Shown: one piece after another, positions 1-6,419 of the stretch
How the letters are laid out: each line of letters begins with the position of its first letter
Position numbering within the stretch: position 1 is the stretch's first letter
Assembly (NCBI RefSeq): GCF_001753675.2
Contig: NZ_MJUW02000019.1
Span: forward strand, 1-36,655
Length of the DNA: 36,655 bases
DNA from: Candidatus Brocadia sapporoensis
GTDB taxonomy: Bacteria > Planctomycetota > Brocadiia > Brocadiales > Brocadiaceae
Reading direction: 5' to 3'
Position numbers and translations under genes: made by a program
Notes under the pieces: generated by a model
What the model was told of the DNA's origin: nothing
The model's input: the letters and a program-made list of their open reading frames with translations, nothing else
Databases searched by the model: none

Positions 1-271
1 ATTTAAAACATTTTCGGCAGTAAGGCTGTCTTTTTATCAGATGCAGAGACGTATGACCATACATCTCTACACAAGACCCTTTGCTTTGCGCCCCCTGATC
101 ACTCAGGGTTTGCCTTTATCGCGATGCGTAACAGTCTCATTTATTGAAAAGCGCATAAATATCAAGGTGTGATTGTTTAAAAGCACTTGTCTTTTATCGT
201 CGCATTCACCAGTAGCATTTCAATAAACGACTGATCGCTTCGTTTAATCCATTCTATTCAATCCTTAAAAA
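1..271. repeat. Direct repeat, copy 1 (truncated by window start)
   Basis: Two blocks of this copy recur downstream. Block A (1-32) recurs at 360-391. Block B (73-271) recurs at 461-658 with about a dozen substitutions. The offsets differ (359 and 388), so an indel separates the two copies. Between the blocks, 45-55 and 58-68 form an imperfect hairpin (AGAGACGTATG / CATACATCTCT). On the minus strand block B reads as the C-terminus of a protein, but in this copy the frame has an in-frame TGA and an early TAA, so it is decayed. Confidence 0.85.
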
Positions 272-340
272 ACGCCATGCATAGAAATGTTTTTAAACAT
301 CTTCTTCTCTCCTTTCTAAAAAATATTTGTAAAATAAAAA

Positions 341-395
341 AGCCTCACTGCTAAATATTATTTAAAACATTTTCGGCAGTAAGGCTGTCTTTTTT
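341..395 (+). terminator. Rho-independent terminator-like hairpin
   Basis: AGCCTCACTGC (341-351) pairs with GCAGTAAGGCT (376-386), with one mismatch, around an AT-rich 24-nt loop. The stem is flanked by A6 on the left and a T-rich run (389-395) on the right, so it could work in both directions. The right arm and T-run lie in repeat block A. The large loop lowers confidence. Confidence 0.5.
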
Positions 396-658
396 AAACT
401 ACTTCCCTAATTGCGTCAGGATATTTTCTATATATATCCCCATACTTCCTTGTATGTTGTAAGACCCTTTGCTTTGCGTCCCCTGATCACTCAGGGTTTG
501 CCTTTATCGCGGTGCGTAACAGTCTTATTTATTGAAAAGCGCATAAATATCAAGGTGTGATTGTTTAAAGCGCTTGTCTTTCATCGTCGCATTCACCAGT
601 AGCATTTCAACAAACGACTGATCGCTTCGCTTAATCCATTCTATACAATCCTTAAAAT
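360..658. repeat. Direct repeat, copy 2
   Basis: Second copy of blocks A (360-391) and B (461-658). It is better preserved than copy 1: the minus-strand coding remnant remains open here. Both copies contain a short inverted repeat, CCCTGA/TCAGGG, just past the remnant's stop codon. The arrangement suggests a tandem duplication of the 3' end of a mobile or accessory gene. I could not assign a family. Confidence 0.85.
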
Positions 659-690
659 GACGTGTCTTTAAATTAAATAATGCTTTATTA
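525..690 (-). pseudogene. C-terminal remnant of an unidentified protein
   Basis: On the minus strand the frame is open from just after an in-frame TAG to a TAA at 527-525. It ends in a natural-looking C-terminus rich in K, R, D and F (ending DIYALFNK). No plausible start codon with a ribosome binding site precedes it. The homologous frame in copy 1 has a TGA near its beginning and an early TAA. I read this as the surviving 3' end of a gene, perhaps a transposase, duplicated and decaying. The family is unknown. Confidence 0.4.
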
Positions 691-714
691 TACTATTTAT
701 TTTCATTTTGTCAA
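687..714 (-). promoter_or_regulatory. Consensus sigma-70 promoter
   Basis: On the minus strand a perfect -35 TTGACA (714-709) and a perfect -10 TATAAT (692-687) are separated by 16 bp. Transcription would start near 680 and run into the duplicated remnant at 658-461. No intact gene follows, so it may be the old promoter of the decayed gene. Confidence 0.6.
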
Positions 715-841
715 AAATATTTTTAAATATAATCAAATGTGGGTGTTCATCCTGATGTGGGATATACGTGACAGCCTTCTTTATAAATCTCATTTAAACC
801 ATGGGTTATATATAATTTTTTCATGTAAAATCAGCGCTTTT

Positions 842-2347
842 TTAGAAATGATATATGTCGCCATACTTACTTTTCAGGTAAGCAATGAAATGATCTGTGT
901 GAAGGGATTCGCCGGTAATTTTATTTGCTAATTCTTCCAGTGTAAATTTACGGCCATGGGTATACAGATGGATGCGAAGCCAATCAAGCAGACCACGAAA
1001 TTCACCTTTCTCAAAGTGCCTGTTAAGATCGGGGATGTCTCTTTTGATCGTATCAAATAATTGTGCAGCAAAGATATTGCCGAGCGAATATGTTGGAAAG
1101 TATCCAAAGCTGCCGTGTGACCAATGAACATCCTGCAGGACACCCAATGCATCGTTCGGCGGTGTTATTCCAAGATATTCCTGCATTTTCTTGTTCCATA
1201 ACTCAGGCAGATCGTTCACTGCCAGACGTTCCTCAAGCAGTGCATTCTCCAGCTCGAAACGTATCATGATATGCAGGTTGTAGGTAATCTCATCAGCCTC
1301 TACGCGGATGAAAGAAGGCTGTACCCGGTTTACCCCGCAGTACATCTTTTCATCGGTCACATTTCTGAATTGCCCAGGAAAAACGGTTTGGATGCGTGGC
1401 ATGAAAAATCTCCAAAAAGGCCGGCTGCGGCCAACAAGATTTTCCCATAACCGTGATTGCGATTCATGAACGCCGAGGGATGCGCCTTCCGCAAGAGGTG
1501 TCTGTTCGAGTTCTGAGCGTATTCCCTGGCTGTAGAGCGCATGGCCAGCCTCGTGCAACGTTGCAAAAAAGGCGGCGGGGAAATAATCATGCAGTATGCG
1601 CGTGGTAATACGCACGTCGTTTATGGAAAAAGATGTTGAGAATGGATGAGGTGAACGATCCTGACGTCCGCGTTCGAAATCATAGCCAATCAATCGGGCC
1701 GCTTCGATTCCAATCTCCCACTGTGTCTGTTCATCAAACGTCTGGTGCAAAAAGGCATTGTCTACCAGATGCGATTTGGCTGAAATCGTTTGAACAAGCG
1801 GCACCAGTTCTCGTTTGATTGCCTGAAAAATTCCTTTTACCTGGCTTGTTTTCATACCGGGTTCGTATTCATCAAGCAGTGGATCGTAAATGTGGTCCGT
1901 GTATCCAAGGCACTGGGCGTAGTGTCTTTTCAGGTCAAGATTCCGTTGTAGGTATGGCGAAAAGTCTGAGAATCTTGACTCAGCCCTCGCTTTCTTCCAG
2001 GCATCAAAGGCATGGGCGCTGGCATAGGCAATTTCCGACACAAGAGCTGGCGGCACACGGCGCGCCTTGTCGTAGTCACGTTTTGTTATCCGGACAAGGC
2101 TTGCGTCATCCGATTCGTAGGGTAAGCCCTCAGTGTACTCATGCAATTCTTCCAGGAGATGTCCAATGACATTGTTAATAAATTTTTCATGGGAAATATG
2201 GCTTAAGGTCGCAAGCTGCCTGGCGCGCCCTGCTGCACCACCTGGCGGCATATAAGTTTGCTGATCCCAATCAAGTACAGCTATAGCGTGATTGATATCA
2301 ATTATTTCAGCCAGTCGTTTCTTTAAGTCGTTGAGTTTCTCTTGCAT
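842..2347 (-). CDS. M32-family metallocarboxypeptidase (carboxypeptidase Taq type)
   Basis: A zinc-dependent carboxypeptidase that removes C-terminal residues from peptides, probably in the cytoplasm. The 501 residues match the usual length of peptidase family M32. The zinc motif HEAGH lies at residues 265-269, followed by ALYSQG and then the family-typical HESQSRLWEN stretch that supplies the third metal ligand and substrate-binding residues. No signal peptide is visible. The ATG is preceded by GGAGGA on the minus strand at good spacing, which fixes the start. The gene stands alone and diverges from alr across a 390-bp gap. The product is probably used in peptide turnover; substrate specificity cannot be read from the sequence. 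Confidence 0.93.
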   Translation of the reverse strand: MQEKLNDLKKRLAEIIDINHAIAVLDWDQQTYMPPGGAAGRARQLATLSHISHEKFINNVIGHLLEELHEYTEGLPYESDDASLVRITKRDYDKARRVPPALVSEIAYASAHAFDAWKKARAESRFSDFSPYLQRNLDLKRHYAQCLGYTDHIYDPLLDEYEPGMKTSQVKGIFQAIKRELVPLVQTISAKSHLVDNAFLHQTFDEQTQWEIGIEAARLIGYDFERGRQDRSPHPFSTSFSINDVRITTRILHDYFPAAFFATLHEAGHALYSQGIRSELEQTPLAEGASLGVHESQSRLWENLVGRSRPFWRFFMPRIQTVFPGQFRNVTDEKMYCGVNRVQPSFIRVEADEITYNLHIMIRFELENALLEERLAVNDLPELWNKKMQEYLGITPPNDALGVLQDVHWSHGSFGYFPTYSLGNIFAAQLFDTIKRDIPDLNRHFEKGEFRGLLDWLRIHLYTHGRKFTLEELANKITGESLHTDHFIAYLKSKYGDIYHF

Positions 2348-2423
2348 GTGTCCTCCGGATATGTTACAAGTTCAATCCATAATGATTGCTAATTCAATGT
2401 AAGGAATTTAATCTTTTGTGTCT

Positions 2424-2575
2424 CCTCTAGAAAGAGGGGATATAGGTGTGCAAAATACGGAAACACACCGCCGGCCTATAGGCAGGTTAACCGCCTCAGG
2501 TTGACATCAGCACAACAAGCGGGGACGCTTATCCTACCAATAAAGGATAGCTATGAAATCACTGCCAAAGGCAGT
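2424..2575 (+). ncRNA. Candidate structured RNA upstream of alr
   Basis: Within about 150 nt there is a run of short perfect or near-perfect hairpins: CCTCT/AGAGG (2424-2437), GGTGTG/CACACC (2445-2469) inside a possible TATA/TATA outer pairing (2441-2480), GTTAACC/GGTTGAC (2486-2505, including one G-U pair), AAGCG-GGGA-CGCTT (2517-2530), TATCCT/AGGATA (2530-2549) and ACTGCC/GGCAGT (2561-2575). The GGGA loop is a GNRA tetraloop when read on the plus strand, which favours a plus-strand RNA. It does not resemble RNase P RNA, tmRNA, 6S RNA or a riboswitch that I can recognise. It could be a leader controlling alr or an independent small RNA. No strong promoter was found. Confidence 0.45.
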
Positions 2576-2739
2576 CTAATTTAAAGCATGAGAGTAAATA
2601 GAAATTACTGTCTTATTCAACCATATAAGGACAGATAGTGCAAGGGGATAGCCGTATAGCATATCGCCTCATTCTTGATAGGCACGCCAGATCCCTACTC
2701 ATCTTACACAGTTTTTATCATTTTATTTTTTACAATAGT

Positions 2740-3882
2740 ATGGACATTATGCACAGACCAACGTGGGTTGAAATTGACCTGAATGCCCTACGGCATAATT
2801 TGCTTTCCATACAAAAGAAGATTGGTCAGCAGATCAAAATTATGGGCATTGTCAAGGCTGATGCCTATGGCCATGGCGATTACGAAGTAAGCAGGGTTTT
2901 ATTAAGACACGGAGTTGCGATGCTGGGGATCGCTATCCTTGAAGAGGGCATTCAGTTAAGAGACAAAGGCATTCAAGCGCCGTTATTACTTTTGGGAGGC
3001 ATCTTTGAAGAACAAATCGACACCGTTATTCACCATGACGTGATACCATCCGTTTATGATCTGGGGCTCGCTGAAGTTTTATCAAAACGGGCGCAGTATT
3101 TTCAGAAAACCATGAATGTACATGTGTATGTGGATACCGGCATGGGCAGTATTGGCGTACGGTACGATAAGGCCGTCGAGTTTGTAAGATCTTTACAGGA
3201 GATGAAAAATCTTTCCATTGGCGGAATCTACACCCACTGCTCTGGTTCAGATGAAAGGGAATCAGCATATACCGACTTGCAAATCAGCAGATTCAGGGAT
3301 GTTCTGGCGCACCTGGATGCGATCAAGATACGTATTCCATTAAGACATATGGCGAATAGCGGGGCCATTATCGGGCATCCTAATGCTTATTTTACCATGG
3401 TGAGGCCTGGTCTTTCACTCTACGGGCTCTACCCTTCAGATGAGGTATCGAGGGATATTGGCGTCAGGCCGGTCATGTGTTTCAAGACGCGCATTATTCA
3501 TATCAAGGATATGGAACCCGGCGATGCTGTGGGATATGGCAGAGCACACACGGTTGCAAAACCTACCCGTGTCGCAACCCTTCCCTTCGGATATGATGAC
3601 GGCTATAACCGGCTGCTTTCTGGTTCTGGGCAGGTCATTATACGAGGTGTAAAGGCACCCATTATAGGACGGGTCTGTATGGACCAGTGTTTTGTGGATG
3701 TAACCCACGTGCAAGGAGCAACCGTGGGTGACGAAGTTGTCGTATACGGCAGTCAGGGGCAAGAGTCCATTTCCGTAGAATCCGTAGCAAAACAACTCAA
3801 TACCATCCCGTACGAGATTACGTGCAATATGAGCAAGCGCGTACCCAGGGTCTATGTTAACGGATACAAGGACGAAGCGTGA
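2740..3882 (+). CDS. alr: Alanine racemase
   Basis: A PLP-dependent enzyme that interconverts L- and D-alanine for peptidoglycan. About 380 residues, normal for the family. The N-terminal barrel begins RPTWVEIDLNALRHN, and the PLP lysine is K39 in VKADAYGHG. The C-terminal domain carries the catalytic tyrosine Y266 in GYGRAHTV and the RVCMDQ motif. The frame is open upstream to a GTG at 2638 that has an AAGGA-like site. However, the extra 34 residues are not family-like, so I prefer ATG 2740 (or 2749), although neither has a clear Shine-Dalgarno sequence. A structured segment lies upstream. Alanine racemase implies D-Ala in the cell wall, consistent with peptidoglycan in planctomycetes. Confidence 0.93.
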   Translation: MDIMHRPTWVEIDLNALRHNLLSIQKKIGQQIKIMGIVKADAYGHGDYEVSRVLLRHGVAMLGIAILEEGIQLRDKGIQAPLLLLGGIFEEQIDTVIHHDVIPSVYDLGLAEVLSKRAQYFQKTMNVHVYVDTGMGSIGVRYDKAVEFVRSLQEMKNLSIGGIYTHCSGSDERESAYTDLQISRFRDVLAHLDAIKIRIPLRHMANSGAIIGHPNAYFTMVRPGLSLYGLYPSDEVSRDIGVRPVMCFKTRIIHIKDMEPGDAVGYGRAHTVAKPTRVATLPFGYDDGYNRLLSGSGQVIIRGVKAPIIGRVCMDQCFVDVTHVQGATVGDEVVVYGSQGQESISVESVAKQLNTIPYEITCNMSKRVPRVYVNGYKDEA

Positions 3883-4229
3883 TGCCTGGCCCTCAAGCTG
3901 GGTACTCACTCTACAGAGACAAGCGCCAAACCGGATCTCCTTCGGTCTGTTCCTTGTCAGGATAGTATTGTGTAACCAACGTGTGATGCCCTTTGCTGTG
4001 ATTTTGATGTGGATGTGTGAAGGCCGGAAATAGAAGGTGTGGAGTACAATGCAGTAACAATTATTTCATAACCTCCCCTCCGAAACCGGAATGATTCGTT
4101 CCTTGGAAAAAACAAAAAATTTGTATTCTTTTTCTGTTTGTGTTAATTTCAAAAGCGCTTTCTATAATTTCTCCATTTGTAAAGAGGTTTGACATTGCAA
4201 TACGGTAAATAACGTTGTCTGTTTATCTT
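3883..4229. other. Intergenic stretch, no gene seen
   Basis: Between alr and the integrase relic I see no credible coding frame, RNA gene or strong hairpin. It may contain the eroded N-terminal part of the integrase gene, but I could not recognise integrase residues here. Confidence 0.5.
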
Positions 4230-4579
4230 TACCGAAGGGTGGGGGCGGGTGAAGATGCCCAAAACTTTGGGTCGCAAGCATCCCAACGCGCCTGCCGATT
4301 GGCGCTGGCAATGGCTCTTCCTGCAAGAAGAACCGGTGGAAGAACACGAAAACCACCGAAGCCGGAATTACAAAAAGGGCAAGTTGCCAAACCTTTCGCC
4401 ACTCTTTTACCACGCATCTTTTGGAATCAGGTTATGACATTGGGACTATTTAAGAATTACTGGGACACAAGGATGTTAAAACAACTATGATTTACACGCA
4501 TGTGCTGAATTACGGTCCAAAAGGAGTGCGAAGTCCAATTAATAAACCAAAAGCAGGTGTCTTATACGGATCCGTATAA
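4230..4579 (+). pseudogene. Broken integron-integrase (IntI-type tyrosine recombinase)
   Basis: Integron integrases insert and excise gene cassettes at attI and attC sites. Pieces of one are readable in two frames. Frame 1 (from about 4233) gives the IntI-specific extra-domain pattern, with LGRKHPNAP followed by DWRWQWLF. After a deletion or frameshift near 4350, the other frame gives [16 protein letters not shown], then [13 protein letters not shown], a TAA stop at 4451 where IntI has Q, then [17 protein letters not shown] and GVRSP, ending at TAA 4577. The catalytic Tyr and the Arg of RHSF survive, but the usual His of CHTxRHS is Q. The N-terminal half is missing. The 3' end faces the cassette, the reverse of the class 1 arrangement and like the inverted integrases known in Treponema denticola and Rhodopirellula. 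Confidence 0.85.
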
Positions 4580-4592
4580 GACACCTGCTTTT
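4549..4592. terminator. 44-bp perfect palindrome, likely bidirectional terminator
   Basis: Positions 4549-4570 and 4571-4592 are exact reverse complements with no spacer (centre GGATCC). The arms start with AAAA and end with TTTT, so an RNA from either strand would form a long hairpin followed by U residues. The stop codon of the integrase relic (4577-4579) lies inside it. Perfect symmetry beside a decayed gene suggests that it is recent or under selection. Confidence 0.75.
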
Positions 4593-4727
4593 CATAACAA
4601 TTTTGCGCAACATATAAGGAAGTAAATGAGATAATGAGATTTTTATATCCAAAAAACCGGCGTAATAGACTGACAGCCCAGCATGCCGGGGGACAATTAT
4701 AATGACCAGTCTAATTATTGTTAGGCC
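4593..4727 (+). promoter_or_regulatory. Probable attI region with cassette junction and possible Pc promoter
   Basis: This segment lies between the integrase relic and the first cassette and ends in the core site GTTAGGC (4721-4727), the standard attI/attC crossover sequence. A consensus -10 TATAAT sits at 4699-4704 with no good -35 at 16-18 bp. It could be the promoter for cassette expression. attI sequences are not conserved enough to confirm it by eye. Confidence 0.6.
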
Positions 4728-5174
4728 TATATAGAAGCTTCGAGGTGATCAGTGGAAAATCGAAAAGACAATCACATCAATTTTGTCGAGTTCCCGGCCA
4801 AAGACGTTCTTGGTCTTTCTCAGTCCAAGCGCTTCTTCTCTGAAGCTTTCGGCTGGTCGTACCAAGATTGGGGCGACGACTATGCCGATACAAACAGCGG
4901 TGGCTTGGGCAGCGGGTTCAATGCAGACCCGACACATCGTCCAATTCAGCCGCTGGTAGTCTTGTTTTCTTCCAACCTTGAGGCAACGCGGGACAAAGTG
5001 CTTGGCGCTGGGGGCTTGATCACTCGAGACATATTTTCTTTTCCAGGCGGGCGGCGGTTTCATTTCAAGGAGCCAGGCGGCAACGAGCTTGCCGTTTGGT
5101 CAGACAAGTGAATTGCTGCAGGCCTAACAATTCGTCGCAGCCGACCGCCTACGGCGGCGGCTGAACTCAGGGCG
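4722..5174 (+). mobile_element. Integron gene cassette 1
   Basis: A compact unit bounded by GTTAGGC on the left and the attC core GTTATAC on the right. It contains one ORF (VOC family) that nearly fills it and a terminal attC. The length of about 450 bp is typical of cassettes. It should be mobile in trans if a compatible integrase were supplied, since the local integrase is broken. Confidence 0.85.
4752..5111 (+). CDS. VOC-superfamily (glyoxalase/bleomycin-resistance-like) cassette protein
   Basis: A protein of 119 residues with the vicinal-oxygen-chelate fold signature: an N-terminal strand (NFVEFPAKD), a helix with FFSEAFGW, and a C-terminal block ending in FHFKEPGGNELAVWSDK. Members of this fold bind metal and act as lyases, dioxygenases or drug-binding proteins; the actual substrate cannot be read here. 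The start is GTG, with GAGGTGATCA immediately before it, an excellent ribosome binding site. The gene occupies a cassette whose attC begins 10 bp after the stop codon, so it was acquired horizontally. Related proteins are common passengers in integron cassettes. The frame is intact, so it may still be expressed. Confidence 0.85.
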   Translation: MENRKDNHINFVEFPAKDVLGLSQSKRFFSEAFGWSYQDWGDDYADTNSGGLGSGFNADPTHRPIQPLVVLFSSNLEATRDKVLGAGGLITRDIFSFPGGRRFHFKEPGGNELAVWSDK

Positions 5175-5180
5175 TTATAC
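5122..5180 (+). other. attC site (59-base element)
   Basis: It runs from the R'' core GCCTAAC (5122-5128) to the R' core GTTATAC (5174-5180), exactly 59 nt. The inner arms GCAGCCGACCGCC and GGCGGCGGCTGAA pair imperfectly, giving the folded bottom-strand hairpin recognised by integron integrases. The R' core deviates slightly from GTTRRRY. Confidence 0.9.
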
Positions 5181-5212
5181 GGTTTAATTAAGAATAAAAC
5201 ATGGGAGGTGAT

Positions 5213-5263
5213 GTGAGAACCCTTGAAAAATCAAGGATCGTATGGACTGATTACATGATATAA
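5213..5263 (+). pseudogene. Truncated ORF at start of a second cassette
   Basis: Directly after the attC, GGGAGGTG at 5203-5210 precedes a GTG at 5213 that opens a 16-codon frame reading MRTLEKSRIVWTDYMI before TAA. A strong ribosome binding site on so short a frame suggests the beginning of a cassette gene whose remainder was lost. WTDYM is reminiscent of small DUF4258-type toxin-like proteins, a weak guess. No second attC is seen before nfo. Confidence 0.4.
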
Positions 5264-5334
5264 ACCCGCTACTCCCTCAATATTCCAGTTAAGTGCTTTT
5301 TCTCTTCTCTAACCGTTACCTAATAATACCGTTT

Positions 5335-6240
5335 ATGCTAGGCTGTACTGTTCCCACAATAGGTGGATTATCGAAAGGATTCTTCTGGGCAAGGAAATGG
5401 GGATGTGAATGTATTCAAATCTATGTAACGCTTTCCCGGCGATGGGATGTATCTGCATTGACATCCGAAGAAGTGATTAGATTCAAGGCTGCCTGGCAGG
5501 ACAGCCCGGTCAAAAAAGTCGTTGCCCACGTTCCCTATCTGGTTAATCTCGCATCTTCCGATAAAAATCTCTGGCAAAAATCGCGAGAACGGCTGGAGAC
5601 GGAATTATCAAGGGCGAGACAATTCGGCGTAAATTTCCTGATCCTTCATCCGGGCAGTTGCGGTAATTCAAACAAGGAAGACGGCATGAAGAGAACCATT
5701 GAAGCCCTCCAGGCCATTTTGAGCACGCGCGGCAATTCAAAAACTCAAATACTTCTGGAAACCATGGCTGGCCAGGGAACGTCTATAGGTTCTGCCTTTG
5801 AAGAAATCGCCCGTCTCCTGGACGAAATGAAACATCCGGAAGTCATGGGCGTATGCCTCGACACCGCACACGTTTTTGCAGCCGGATACGATATCAGGGG
5901 ATATGAGGGTTACGAAACCGTTCTCCGTGAATTTGAAAGAATTGTGGGAATCAGGAAAATAAAGGCAATTCACGTGAATGATTCCCGGACAGGACTCGGC
6001 TCCCGCAGTGACCGCCATGCCGGTATTGGGGAAGGAAAATTGGGGTTGGAAACGTTCCATGCCCTCATGAGAGACCCAAGGTTCCTGAACATTCCCAAAA
6101 TCTTAGAAATTCCGGAAATGAATACCAGAAGCGAAGACAATTTAAGGTTACTGCAAAAACTCCGATCAATCCCTGGTCGTATCCCAAAATCTCCGGGATT
6201 GAGAAAGAAGCTTATACGAAAAGAAGGCGATTCCGGATGA
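5335..6240 (+). CDS. nfo: Endonuclease IV (AP endonuclease)
   Basis: Cuts DNA 5' to abasic sites in base excision repair using three metal ions. About 301 residues from ATG 5335. It reads as the AP2EC TIM barrel: GCTVPTIGGLSKGF near the start, then AHVPYLVNLAS, FLILHPGS, LLETMAGQG, CLDTAHVFAAGYD, HVNDSRTGLGSRSDRH and EIPEMN. These contain the family's His, Glu and Asp metal ligands in order. The N-terminus is slightly atypical (MLGC rather than MKIG). A GTG at 5293 is also in frame, but neither start has a clear ribosome binding site. Its upstream flank is the truncated integron cassette, so its original promoter may have been changed. It converges on ubiB. Confidence 0.9.
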   Translation: MLGCTVPTIGGLSKGFFWARKWGCECIQIYVTLSRRWDVSALTSEEVIRFKAAWQDSPVKKVVAHVPYLVNLASSDKNLWQKSRERLETELSRARQFGVNFLILHPGSCGNSNKEDGMKRTIEALQAILSTRGNSKTQILLETMAGQGTSIGSAFEEIARLLDEMKHPEVMGVCLDTAHVFAAGYDIRGYEGYETVLREFERIVGIRKIKAIHVNDSRTGLGSRSDRHAGIGEGKLGLETFHALMRDPRFLNIPKILEIPEMNTRSEDNLRLLQKLRSIPGRIPKSPGLRKKLIRKEGDSG

Positions 6241-6419
6241 GTCCATTTTTTCTCAACGTGACTGGCAACCGAACGCTCCTGTAATGCCACTTGTACACGG
6301 GGGGCTGTTTCCATATGGCCCTTCTTTTCTTTATGGTTTAGTATTTCCTCAAAACTACTTTCTATCATAATTGTAGGGCTTTTTCTTTGGTCAGGTCTTT
6401 TTTGTCTATTCTACTAAGT

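Noticed and set aside
1-658. Possible CRISPR array because of repeated blocks
   Set aside because: Only two long copies with unequal offsets (359 and 388) and a coding remnant inside; no short repeats with regular spacers.
2638-2739. GTG at 2638 as the alr start
   Set aside because: It has an AAGGA-like site, but it adds 34 residues unlike any racemase N-terminus; kept only as an alternative.
3436-3909. 157-codon minus-strand frame opposite alr
   Set aside because: Antisense shadow of a clear alr gene, with no ribosome binding site or recognisable motif.
4162-4490. Several open frames of 60-90 codons on both strands
   Set aside because: They are overlapping frames across the eroded integrase; only the two plus-strand frames with IntI motifs make sense, as one pseudogene.
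6290-6345. GGGGC/GCCCT hairpin with T-rich tail after nfo as a terminator
   Set aside because: Stem of only about 4-5 bp with a large loop; not convincing.
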